NCBI GenBank assembly: GCA_945893365.1
Contig: CAMDED010000058.1
Location: 1-43,005 of the forward strand
Origin: Candidatus Sulfopaludibacter sp. SbA3
Lineage (GTDB): Bacteria; Acidobacteriota; Terriglobia; Bryobacterales; Bryobacteraceae
Length of the DNA stretch: 43,005 bases
Direction: 5' to 3'
Numbering within the stretch: position 1 is the stretch's first letter; the number at the start of each line of letters is the position of its first letter. Under the pieces are notes generated by a model. It saw only the letters and a list, made by a program, of their open reading frames with translations, had not been told where the DNA came from and did no database searches. The position numbers were made by a program, and so were the translations under genes. This document shows positions 1 through 7,029 of the stretch, piece after piece.

Positions 1-59
1 GCGAGTTGGTGCAGCAGAGCGGCTTTTTGGGCTTCCAACTGAGGCAAAGAGTCGTTCAT
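1..59 (-). CDS. 5' end of a leftward gene, hypothetical (cut by window edge)
   Basis: A leftward ATG at 59-57 is followed by 19 open codons (start MNDSLPQLEAQKAALLHQL) to the window edge. A strong Shine-Dalgarno (AGAGGAGG on the minus strand, about 66-73) sits at good spacing, which is the main support for a real gene. The visible residues look like the start of a short amphipathic helix. They resemble the N-termini of small proteins often found beside transposases (DUF6788-like), but 19 residues are too few to name a family. A short inverted repeat lies just upstream. Confidence 0.5.
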   Translation of the reverse strand, partial: MNDSLPQLEAQKAALLHQL

Positions 60-74
60 GGTGGGGCCTCCTCT

Positions 75-96
75 CTTAGCGTATAACAACGCTAAG
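75..96. repeat. 7-bp inverted repeat upstream of the left-edge gene
   Basis: CTTAGCG (75-81) and CGCTAAG (90-96) form a perfect inverted repeat with an 8-nt AT-rich loop, immediately upstream of the Shine-Dalgarno of the leftward gene at 1-59. It could be an operator or a leader hairpin. Nothing in the window identifies a cognate protein. Confidence 0.45.
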
Positions 97-206
97 ATTT
101 ACGCCACAAAAAAGAAACCTACCGCCATCGCACTTTGATGTCGCACACCCCGTAGCCTTTAACAAAGCGCCGCTCCGCCATTCTCTTGTTATGATCGGGA
201 GTTGCC

Positions 207-2177
207 ATGAAACGCCTACCCTTGACCGCTTTTGTCCTCTCGCTCGCGCTGGTTGCCGCCGAGCGTCCCGTGCCTCCGCCAGGCGTTCCCGTTTCCGCGA
301 AAGATCGCTCCGACCTTGAAACCGCCCTCGCTCAGCTTCGCAAGAGCATCGACGGTCTGCGCGGCGTCAAGTTGCTTCCCGACGTGCAAATCTATTTCGA
401 CGCCGTCCGCTACGCCCTCGAAAACAACGAGTTTTTCAAGCCTGAAGACATCCTCCATGGCAAGGAACTCCTTCGCCAGGGGCAGGAACGCGCGGATGCG
501 CTTTCTCGCGGACAAGCTCCCTGGAGCCATGCCACGGGCCTTGTGGTGCGCGGCTACGTCTCGAAGATCGATCGCAGCGTGCAGCCGTACGGACTCGTCG
601 TTCCGCCCACCTACTCGCCCAGTCTGCCGAACAAGTGGCGTCTCGACGCCTGGTTCCACGGCCGCGGCGAGACGTTAAGCGAAGTCAGCTTTCTTTACGA
701 CCGGCAGCGCCTGCCAGGCGAGTTCACGCCGCCCAACGCCTTCGTGCTCCACCTCTACGGACGCTATTGCAACGCCAACAAGCTTGCCGGCGAGGTCGAC
801 CTGTTCGAGGCTCTCGACGCCGTGAAGGGCCAGTACGCTATCGACCCCAACCGCATCCTCATTCGCGGCTTCAGCATGGGCGGCGCGGCCGCGTGGCAGT
901 TCGGCGCGCACTTCGCCGGGGAGTGGGCCGCCGCCGCTCCCGGCGCGGGCTTCAGCGAGACCGCCGACTTCCTCAAAGTTTTCCAAAAGGAAACCGTCAC
1001 GCCCACCTGGTGGGAACAGAAGCTGTGGCACATGTACGATGCAACCGACTATGCCGTCAACTTCTTCAATCTGCCGCTAGTCGCCTACAGCGGCGAAATC
1101 GACAATCAGAAGCAGGCCGCCGACATGATGGCGAAGGCGCTCGCCGCGGAAGGCATGCCGATGACGCACATCATCGGACCCAACACGCCGCACCGCTACC
1201 ATCCCGACTCGAAAATTGAAATCAGCCGCCGTCTCGACGCTATCGCCGAGCGCGGGCGCGATCCCTACCCGCGAAAGATACGGTTCACGACCTTCACTTT
1301 GGCCTACAACAAGATGAAATGGGTAACGGTGGATTCGCTCGAGAAGCACTGGGAACGCGCGCGGCTTGACGCCGAGATCGCCGATAGCCGCAACGTAACC
1401 GTCACATCCCTCAACGTCGGCGCCTTCTCGCTCGAGATGGCCTCGGGCGCATGCCCGCTCGACAATACGCAAAAGCCCACGGTCACAATCGATGGACAGA
1501 AAGTCGCCGCCGCCACTCCCTGGAGCGACCGGTCGTGGAACGTCCATTTCCGCAAGACGCTCGGCAAGTGGGCCGCCGTCGAGAGCGCGGATGAGCCTGG
1601 GTTGCGGAAGCGTCATGGACTGCAAGGGCCGGTGGACGATGCCTTCCTCGACAGCTTTCTCATAGTCCGCCCCACAGGCACGCCTGCCGCTCCCGGCGTT
1701 GCGCCGTGGGTCACGGCGGAGATGAACCGTGCGATCGTCGAGTGGCGCCGCCAGTTCCGCGGCGAGGCGCAGGTTCGCGACGATTCACAGATCGCGGACG
1801 ACGATATCGCGAACAGCAATCTCGCGCTCTGGGGCGATCCCGGCAGCAACAAAGTGCTTGCCCGCATCGCGGACAAGCTGCCGGTCTCCTGGACCGGGGA
1901 CGGAGTGGCGATCGGGAAACACAAGTACGCAAGCGCCACTCACGCGCCGATTCTGATCTACCCGAATCCTCTGAATCCGAAGCGCTATGTCGTTTTGAAC
2001 AGCGGCTTCACTTTCCGCGAGTACGACTACTTGAACAACGCCCGTCAGATTCCGAAGATCGGAGACTATGCCGTGGTCGATACCGCGACGCCTCCCGACG
2101 GCCGCTATCCGGGGAAACTCGTCCTTGGCGGCTTCTTCGGCGAGCGTTGGGAAGTCCTCGATTCGGACGGGAAATAG
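207..2177 (+). CDS. Secreted alpha/beta hydrolase, prolyl-oligopeptidase-like (S9 type)
   Basis: A 656-residue exported hydrolase. Residues 1-18 form a typical signal peptide (MKRLPL, hydrophobic core, Ala-Glu end). A serine-hydrolase nucleophile elbow GFSMGG places the catalytic serine at about S223. The acid is probably D299 (in SGEIDNQ) and the histidine H329 (in TPHRYHP), in the order and spacing expected of an alpha/beta hydrolase. The segment after about residue 350 is long and does not match a domain I can name; it contains beta-rich sequence and may be an accessory or binding module. A Shine-Dalgarno (CGGGAG, 196-201) supports the ATG at 207. It probably acts in the periplasm on peptides or esters. 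The next gene, also an alpha/beta hydrolase, starts 53 bp downstream. The substrate is unknown; a carbohydrate esterase or PHB-depolymerase-like enzyme is an alternative. Confidence 0.8.
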   Translation: MKRLPLTAFVLSLALVAAERPVPPPGVPVSAKDRSDLETALAQLRKSIDGLRGVKLLPDVQIYFDAVRYALENNEFFKPEDILHGKELLRQGQERADALSRGQAPWSHATGLVVRGYVSKIDRSVQPYGLVVPPTYSPSLPNKWRLDAWFHGRGETLSEVSFLYDRQRLPGEFTPPNAFVLHLYGRYCNANKLAGEVDLFEALDAVKGQYAIDPNRILIRGFSMGGAAAWQFGAHFAGEWAAAAPGAGFSETADFLKVFQKETVTPTWWEQKLWHMYDATDYAVNFFNLPLVAYSGEIDNQKQAADMMAKALAAEGMPMTHIIGPNTPHRYHPDSKIEISRRLDAIAERGRDPYPRKIRFTTFTLAYNKMKWVTVDSLEKHWERARLDAEIADSRNVTVTSLNVGAFSLEMASGACPLDNTQKPTVTIDGQKVAAATPWSDRSWNVHFRKTLGKWAAVESADEPGLRKRHGLQGPVDDAFLDSFLIVRPTGTPAAPGVAPWVTAEMNRAIVEWRRQFRGEAQVRDDSQIADDDIANSNLALWGDPGSNKVLARIADKLPVSWTGDGVAIGKHKYASATHAPILIYPNPLNPKRYVVLNSGFTFREYDYLNNARQIPKIGDYAVVDTATPPDGRYPGKLVLGGFFGERWEVLDSDGK

Positions 2178-2230
2178 TTTACATCCGGCCGTCATTCTCC
2201 TGCGATACACTATACCCTCAAGGGGGCTGT

Positions 2231-3151
2231 ATGTATCACGAAGACGAAGGTCCGATTGAAAGTCTTGTTCATTTATATGTTGACGGCGCTTTTAATCGCC
2301 GTGAATTAATCCGGCGCGTGGCGAAATACACGGGCAGCGCCGTGAGCGCCGGAGCAGCCGTGGCGGCGCTCGGCGTTACGGCTCAGACGGCGGAGGCTCA
2401 GAATTTCTGCCCGGACGATGTGCGCGTGCCCGCTAACGCCATCGATCTTTCCGTCGAAGACGTTGCCTTTGGCGGAGAGTCCGGAGTCGTTTATGCGCAC
2501 GTCGCGCGTCCGCGCTTTCAGGCGGATCCCCTGCCTGCCGTGGTCGTGATCCATGAAAATCGCGGCCTTAATGAACATATCAAGGACGTAACACGCCGCT
2601 TCGCGCGCGCGAGTTTCGTCGCGGTAGGCGTCGATTTGCTGTCCCGCGAAGGCGGCACGGACAAGTTCCCCGATCCTACCGCCGCGGGCGCAGCCTACAA
2701 CCGCACAACCGTGGATGGCCGCCAGCAGGACCTGCTTTCCGCCGTGGCGTGGATGAAACAGCAGAGCTATATAGAGGGCGACCGCATCGGGTGTATCGGT
2801 TTCTGCGCTGGCGGCGGCAACAGTTTCAACCTCGCCGCGGGAAGTCCGGACATCGCGGCCGCGGTCGTTTACTACGGAATGGCGCCGGCGCCGATTGACC
2901 GGATCGCCAATCTGAGCGGCCCCGTCCTCTTGCACTACGCGGAGCTCGATACCGGCTTCACGTCGGGGGTCGCGGCGATTCTTACCAACCTGCTCGCCGC
3001 GCGAAAGACCTTTGGTATCCACATCTACGAAGGCGTCAGGCACGCTTTCAATAACGACACCGGCGCGAATTACAACCGTCAGGCCGCCTGCGAAGCCTGG
3101 GCGCGCACGACCGATTTCTTCAACCGTCATCTAAGGAAGCCGCGAGCTTGA
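2231..3151 (+). CDS. Dienelactone hydrolase family protein with Tat-type signal
   Basis: About 306 residues from the ATG at 2231. The frame is open further upstream into the preceding gene, but the true N-terminus is set by a twin-arginine-like leader (NRRELIRR near residues 37-44, then an Ala/Gly/Val-rich core ending near AEA). Unusually, about 36 residues precede the leader. The dienelactone hydrolase triad is visible: Cys nucleophile in GFCAGGG (about C192), D240 in AELDTGF and H271 in VRHAF, plus the conserved HENRG segment. Family members hydrolyse dienelactones or related esters. Export suggests a secreted esterase rather than a classical cytoplasmic catechol-pathway enzyme. It lies between another hydrolase and a RidA gene, all rightward, which suggests but does not prove co-expression. 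Confidence 0.85.
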   Translation: MYHEDEGPIESLVHLYVDGAFNRRELIRRVAKYTGSAVSAGAAVAALGVTAQTAEAQNFCPDDVRVPANAIDLSVEDVAFGGESGVVYAHVARPRFQADPLPAVVVIHENRGLNEHIKDVTRRFARASFVAVGVDLLSREGGTDKFPDPTAAGAAYNRTTVDGRQQDLLSAVAWMKQQSYIEGDRIGCIGFCAGGGNSFNLAAGSPDIAAAVVYYGMAPAPIDRIANLSGPVLLHYAELDTGFTSGVAAILTNLLAARKTFGIHIYEGVRHAFNNDTGANYNRQAACEAWARTTDFFNRHLRKPRA

Positions 3152-3172
3152 GCCATAGCGAAAAGAGGAGTC

Positions 3173-3604
3173 ATGACCAGAAGGGGAGCAATACTTAGCG
3201 TGGCCGCCGCGCCCGGAAAACCCGCCAGGCAGTTTCAGAACCCGATCGGCAAGACGAAACCGCCCGGTTACACACAAGTCGTGTCCGCCGCGCCGGGGCG
3301 AATGCTGTTCATCTCGGGCCAAGGCGGCGCGGATTCGGATGGAAAGATGCCGGAGGACTTTGCGTCACAGGCGCGCAACACCTTTGAGAATATCAAGAGG
3401 TGTCTCACGGCGGGCGGAGCGAAGTTCGCCGATATTGTAAAGATCAACTACTATGTGACCGATCTTGCGAGCACGCCCGAGCTGCGCAAGATTCGCGCGG
3501 AGTACCTGAACATGGAGAATCCGCCGGCCGCCACGCTGGTTCAGGCCGGTCTCGGGAAAGGCCTGCTGCTCGAAGTGGAAGCGACGGCCATCGTACCCGA
3601 ATAG
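3173..3604 (+). CDS. RidA family protein (YjgF/YER057c/UK114)
   Basis: A 143-residue protein. Family features include LFISGQGG, the TFENIKRCLTAGGAKFADIVK helix region, a YVTDL strand, and the C-terminal stretch with PAATLVQAGLG and EVEATAIVP. RidA proteins are small trimeric enzymes that hydrolyse reactive enamine/imine intermediates; other subgroups have unknown roles. A clear Shine-Dalgarno (AAGAGGAG) precedes the ATG at 3173. The first 20-25 residues are longer than in E. coli RidA and contain RRGAILSVAAA, which could be a weak or degenerate export signal. It lies 21 bp after the dienelactone hydrolase gene and is likely co-transcribed with it. Confidence 0.88.
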   Translation: MTRRGAILSVAAAPGKPARQFQNPIGKTKPPGYTQVVSAAPGRMLFISGQGGADSDGKMPEDFASQARNTFENIKRCLTAGGAKFADIVKINYYVTDLASTPELRKIRAEYLNMENPPAATLVQAGLGKGLLLEVEATAIVPE

Positions 3605-3654
3605 GCTTCCGGCGCGTCTACAAAGTCGTAGAATTAAGACTACTGAGGATATCT

Positions 3655-4458
3655 ATGTTTGCTCGTGCATTCGCTCTATCGGCGGTGGTTTTCGTGTGTT
3701 TGGTTTCCGGGCAGACATCCGCGCCCAATTCAACCGAGCCTGGCTGGCGACTGGCGAATGGAAAGGCCGGGGAGTTTCTTGTCGATCCCGGTACCAGGAT
3801 TCCGTTGACTCTGATCAACAGCGTGAGCACGAAGCACTCCGCGGAAGGCGACCGCGTATACCTTGAAACCGCCTTCCCAATCCTCGTGAAAGGACGCATC
3901 GTGATTCCTCCGGGCAGCTACGTCGCCGGGACGGTCACGCAGGTGAAGCGTCCGGGACGGATAAAGGGCCGCGGTGAGATCTACGTCCGCTTCGATTCGC
4001 TGACCCTGCCGAACGGCGTGACGCGCGATTTCCGCGCGCGCATCGGCGCGATGGACGGACGAGCGAGTGAGGACTTCGACCGTGCGGAAGGTAAGATCCG
4101 CAGCGAAGGGAATAAAGGCGGCGACGCGCGCAGCGTCGGTGAAGCGGCTGGCGCCGGCGCTTCGGTCGGCACTATCGCCGGAGCCGCTTCGGGCGGCCAC
4201 TACGGCATGGGAGCCGGCATTGGCGCGGCAGCCGGCGCGGCGGCGGGACTGATCGGCGTCCTTGTCTCGCGCGGACCGGATGCGATTCTCGCGAAGGGGA
4301 GCACTCTTGAAATGGTGCTCGACCGCTCCGTGGCCTTCGATGAATCGGAGCTTGACTTTAACGGCGCTCCACGCCGCGTTTCCGTGGATTCGGGCGGCGG
4401 CCCCGCGCCGAGCCGGAAGAATTCGGGCTCGATCCCGCGCCGCGGGTTTCCGTTCTGA
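3655..4458 (+). CDS. Exported glycine-zipper protein, VirB10/TrbI-like beta domain
   Basis: About 267 residues from the ATG at 3655, which has GAGG at 3645-3648; the open frame extends further upstream but overlaps ridA. The N-terminus is a signal peptide (MFARAFALSAVVFVCLVSGQ). Residues about 40-130 form a beta-rich region (LVDPGTRIPLTLINSVSTKH, then IPPGSYVAGTVTQVKRPGR) reminiscent of the C-terminal beta-barrel of VirB10/TrbI proteins and of secreted proteins found in acidobacteria. Residues about 165-205 are a glycine/alanine zipper (GAGASVGTIAGAASGGHYG), a likely membrane-inserting or packing segment. The C-terminal tail is low-complexity and basic. There is no secretion-system neighbour, so the similarity to VirB10 is probably structural only. 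Confidence 0.6.
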   Translation: MFARAFALSAVVFVCLVSGQTSAPNSTEPGWRLANGKAGEFLVDPGTRIPLTLINSVSTKHSAEGDRVYLETAFPILVKGRIVIPPGSYVAGTVTQVKRPGRIKGRGEIYVRFDSLTLPNGVTRDFRARIGAMDGRASEDFDRAEGKIRSEGNKGGDARSVGEAAGAGASVGTIAGAASGGHYGMGAGIGAAAGAAAGLIGVLVSRGPDAILAKGSTLEMVLDRSVAFDESELDFNGAPRRVSVDSGGGPAPSRKNSGSIPRRGFPF

Positions 4459-4476
4459 GCCGGCCGACTCAGCAAT

Positions 4477-5004
4477 CTACCGAGCCAGGTTCCGGTACTT
4501 CCGCAGCAACTCATAGAGCATCACCCCGCCCGCGGTCGCGACGTTGAGCGAATGCTTCAAACCGAGCATCGGAATACGCACGTGCGTGTCGCACAGTTCC
4601 GAGAGCGCCGGGGTGATGCCGTCCACCTCGTGCCCGAACACCAGGCATACGGGGAACTTTGGAACCCAGTCGAACAGGTCTACCGCATGCCGGCAGGTCT
4701 CGATCGCCGCGATCTCGTAGCCGCGGTCCCGCATTTGACCAGCGGCGGAAAGCGGATCTTCGAATCGTTCCCAGCGCACGGTTTCCTCAGCGCCTAAGGC
4801 GGTTTTCGAAATCCCACGGTGCGGCGGCGCAGCCGTGATTCCGCACAGGATCAGTGGTTCGGCGGCGGTGGCGTCGGCAGCGCGAAAAAACGCGCCGACG
4901 TTGTACATGCTGCGAATGTTCTCAAGCAGTATGGCAACCGGCAGCGCGTCAATGCCCGCGTATCGAACCGCCGCGGCCGTCACCTGATAAGGAACGCGTT
5001 CCAA
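4477..5004 (-). CDS. SpoU/TrmH-family RNA 2'-O-methyltransferase
   Basis: A 175-residue protein with the three SPOUT knot motifs in order: motif 1 LENIRSMYNVGAFFRAADA (about residues 28-46), motif 2 LVFGHEVDGI (about 120-130) and motif 3 IPMLGLKHSLNVATAGG (about 143-160). These bind S-adenosylmethionine in the trefoil knot, and the Asn/Arg of motif 1 and Asn of motif 3 are present. It methylates a ribose in tRNA or rRNA; the exact target cannot be told from sequence. It lacks the N-terminal L30e-like substrate-binding domain, so it is a short TrmH/TrmL-type enzyme. It is convergent with the glycine-zipper gene (18-bp gap). Confidence 0.9.
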   Translation of the reverse strand: MERVPYQVTAAAVRYAGIDALPVAILLENIRSMYNVGAFFRAADATAAEPLILCGITAAPPHRGISKTALGAEETVRWERFEDPLSAAGQMRDRGYEIAAIETCRHAVDLFDWVPKFPVCLVFGHEVDGITPALSELCDTHVRIPMLGLKHSLNVATAGGVMLYELLRKYRNLAR

Positions 5005-5102
5005 ATCATTACTCTAGCGCGGGCGCAACGGCCTTCGAAAACACTCCCACGCCAACACTCAGGCAGACAGCGCTGCCGGAGTTCCCTCCGCACCCCGGTC
5101 AA

Positions 5103-5849
5103 CTAATCCGCCTCTCCCTGCGACGTAATCAGTCCGCTGCCGTCGGTCGTGAGCAGCCGGATGATATCGTCCTGGCTGCCGGTTATATGGCTGCGAAGGA
5201 GATCCACCGCGGCTTCCGAATCGGACCGGTTGATCGCATCCACAATCCCGATATGCTCCCGATGCGAGCGTAGCGCTCGCTCCCGGGAGCGGCCCCAGTA
5301 GACGCGGACCATTTGCAGGTATGGATAAACCGATTCATACATCCTGGAAATGCGCCGGTTGCCGGACGCGCTCACGATGGAGGTGTGCAATTCCCGATCG
5401 CAAATGGCGAAGGTTGCGAAGTCGAAGTCCTCTTTGGATTGGAAGAGCTCCTCACATCGCGCCAATAGCCGTTCGGCCTCCATCGGGCTCCAACGTCCGC
5501 CGCAGAAAAGCGCGGGCGCGGACCACAACTCGAGCATCAGGCGTGCCTCGAATACTTCGCGGATCTGGCTGAGGCCTAGCCGGGAAACGAACGTACCGCT
5601 CTGCGGATGAATCGTGAGCAAACCTTCGTGGCTCAGCCTGTTGAAGGCCTCCTTGACGGGCGTGCGGCTGATTCCCAATTGCGTCGCAATTTCGTAAATG
5701 TTCAGTCTGTGTCCGGGGGGAAGCTCGCCTCGAACGATCTGTTGGCGCAGGACCTCGCAGGCCTGGTTGGCCAGACTGTTCTTGATGATCTGGGTTTGCG
5801 GAGCGCTTGCAAGGCCGGACACGTCCCAATTTTCGCATGTTTCTTGCAT
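5103..5849 (-). CDS. GntR-family regulator, FadR subfamily (winged HTH + FCD)
   Basis: About 248 residues from the ATG at 5849. An upstream in-frame ATG at 5954 would overlap the divergent gene's start and place two operator-like palindromes inside the coding region. The 5849 start has AGAGG eight bases upstream, so I prefer it. The N-terminal winged helix-turn-helix is clear (REL-type QIVRGELPPGHRLN, then QLGISRTPVKEAFNRLSHEG and GTFV). The C-terminal half is an all-helical FCD ligand domain with the metal/ligand residues of the E..R..LE pattern and late histidines (ELHTSIVSASGN, HREHIGIVDAI, LLRSHI). FadR-type regulators bind small carboxylic acids and usually repress neighbouring catabolic genes. 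It is divergent from a 2-hydroxyacid dehydrogenase, with twin palindromes between them. Confidence 0.88.
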   Translation of the reverse strand: MQETCENWDVSGLASAPQTQIIKNSLANQACEVLRQQIVRGELPPGHRLNIYEIATQLGISRTPVKEAFNRLSHEGLLTIHPQSGTFVSRLGLSQIREVFEARLMLELWSAPALFCGGRWSPMEAERLLARCEELFQSKEDFDFATFAICDRELHTSIVSASGNRRISRMYESVYPYLQMVRVYWGRSRERALRSHREHIGIVDAINRSDSEAAVDLLRSHITGSQDDIIRLLTTDGSGLITSQGEAD

Positions 5850-5858
5850 GTAACATGC
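5846..5858. promoter_or_regulatory. Operator-like palindrome 1 over the GntR start codon
   Basis: GCATGTAACATGC is a perfect 13-bp palindrome around a central base. It covers the ATG at 5849-5847 of the GntR regulator and the space just after its Shine-Dalgarno. An extra half-site GCATGT at 5835-5840 lies 11 bp away in the same phase. The same core recurs exactly 50 bp away at 5896. This arrangement suits autorepression by a dimeric FadR-type protein; the assignment of the binder is inferred from position. Confidence 0.7.
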
Positions 5859-5877
5859 CTCTGTTGCCAAAAAGGTA

Positions 5878-5906
5878 TTGACAGCGGCCACATTCGCATG
5901 TAACAT
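5878..5906 (+). promoter_or_regulatory. Sigma70-like promoter for the dehydrogenase-receptor operon
   Basis: TTGACA (5878-5883, perfect -35 consensus), a 17-base spacer and TAACAT (5901-5906, four of six -10 matches) point rightward, with transcription expected to start near 5913. That leaves about 40 bases before the ATG at 5953. The -10 lies inside palindrome 2, so control by the divergent GntR protein is likely. Confidence 0.65.
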
Positions 5907-5908
5907 GT
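5896..5908. promoter_or_regulatory. Operator-like palindrome 2 over the dehydrogenase -10
   Basis: The second copy, with core CATGTAACATG at 5897-5907, is centred 50 bp (about five helical turns) from copy 1. It overlaps the -10 hexamer of the rightward promoter at 5878-5906, so a bound regulator would block RNA polymerase. The two copies are identical over 12 bases (GCATGTAACATG) and both are preceded by an upstream cg/tg context, which supports a functional pair rather than chance. Confidence 0.72.
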
Positions 5909-5952
5909 CAATCTGTGAGGGCAGCTGTTCAGCTCGGGGGTTCCCGGCCATC

Positions 5953-7029
5953 ATGACTTCGGGGGTTCATGCGGGCGTTCCGCTCTCAACCGCCGAAGTG
6001 TTGAAGTCTCCGTTTGCCCACGCCCCGCACGTCGTCATACTGGACTCGGCAGTCGTTCCCGACTCGGCCGATGCCGTGGTTGAGTCGGAAGTCCTCCGCG
6101 GACACTGTCGATTGAGCCGTGTCTGCGTCTCGTCGCCCGAAGAAGCCGTGTGGTCCGCGGCCGATGCCGATGGCATCCTGCTGTGGCACCACGTTGAACT
6201 CTCCGGTCCGATGCTTCAACGGCTTGACCGGTGCCGTGCAATTGTCCGCAACGGCGTCGGATTCGACAATGTCGACGTCGACGCGTGTTCAGCCCTTGGC
6301 ATTTCCGTGTGCAACGTTCCCGACTACGGTACGGAAGAAGTGGCGGACCACGCCCTCGCGCTCGCCCTTTGCCTTACCCGCAGAATCACGCCGGCCGCGG
6401 CGAGCGTCCGTTCCGGCCAATGGGACTGGCGCTCGGCACAGCCCGTTCGCCGCTCCTCGACGCGGACTTTTGGCGTTCTGGGGCTCGGGCGTATTGGAAC
6501 CGCGGTGGCGCTCCGTGCGAAAGCCTTTGGATTCCGGGTGGTTTTTTGCGATCCGTTCCGTCCGGACGGGGTCGACAAAGCTCTCGGTCTCCGCCGCGCT
6601 CCGGACCTTCCATCCCTTCTGCGCCAAAGCGATATTCTTTCCATCCACACGCCGCTGACGGCTGAAACGCGTTACATGATTTCCGCAGCCGCACTCAGTC
6701 AACTTCCGGACGGCGCGGTGGTGGTAAACACGGCCCGCGGACCGGTAGTGGATGAGGGCGCGCTTGCAGAGGCGCTCCACCAAGGGCGTCTGGCGGGCGC
6801 CGGATTAGACGTCGTCGAACAGGAGCCGTCCCCCGATCCGCGCCTGCTTTCCCACCCCAACTGCATCGTCACCCCGCACAGCGCCTTCTATTCGGAGGAG
6901 TCGCTGCGGGAAATGCGCGAGAAATCCGCGCGCACCGTTCTTGAGATTCTGCAGGGCCATCCTGCGAGAAACCTCGTAAACTGCCCGGCCGCGCCCCGGG
7001 CGATCTTACCAGAAGGAGTCACCGTATGA
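5953..7029 (+). CDS. D-isomer-specific 2-hydroxyacid dehydrogenase, CtBP/PGDH-like
   Basis: About 358 residues from the ATG at 5953; an earlier in-frame ATG at 5878 lies within the promoter and is unlikely. The Rossmann NAD-binding motif GLGRIG is at about residues 177-182, followed by an acidic residue near the end of strand 2 (FCDPF), which favours NAD. Catalytic residues of the family are present: R262 (in NTARGP), E291 (in EQEP) and H309 (in TPHSAF). The substrate segment NGVGFDNVDVDAC is typical of CtBP/PGDH-like enzymes. It would interconvert a 2-keto acid and a D-2-hydroxy acid. Its stop overlaps the next gene's start (ATGA at 7026-7029), implying translational coupling to the receptor. 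There is no ACT domain, so serine biosynthesis is not the obvious role. Confidence 0.9.
   Translation: MTSGVHAGVPLSTAEVLKSPFAHAPHVVILDSAVVPDSADAVVESEVLRGHCRLSRVCVSSPEEAVWSAADADGILLWHHVELSGPMLQRLDRCRAIVRNGVGFDNVDVDACSALGISVCNVPDYGTEEVADHALALALCLTRRITPAAASVRSGQWDWRSAQPVRRSSTRTFGVLGLGRIGTAVALRAKAFGFRVVFCDPFRPDGVDKALGLRRAPDLPSLLRQSDILSIHTPLTAETRYMISAAALSQLPDGAVVVNTARGPVVDEGALAEALHQGRLAGAGLDVVEQEPSPDPRLLSHPNCIVTPHSAFYSEESLREMREKSARTVLEILQGHPARNLVNCPAAPRAILPEGVTV

Noticed and set aside
190-206. Extended -10 (TGTTATGAT) before the gene at 207
   Set aside because: Transcription would begin about five bases before the ATG, which conflicts with the Shine-Dalgarno at 196-201, and there is no -35.
1706-2230. 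Upstream extension of the dienelactone hydrolase frame
   Set aside because: It overlaps the hydrolase gene in another frame, is basic and low in complexity, and the protein has a proper start at 2231 with an export leader.
3730-4200. Secretion-system membership of the glycine-zipper protein
   Set aside because: The VirB10/TrbI resemblance is limited to a beta-rich stretch and there are no other type IV secretion genes nearby.
5850-5954. Longer start for the GntR regulator at 5954
   Set aside because: It overlaps the ATG of the divergent dehydrogenase (CATG at 5952-5955), runs through both palindromes and the rightward promoter, and has no ribosome binding site as good as the AGAGG before 5849.
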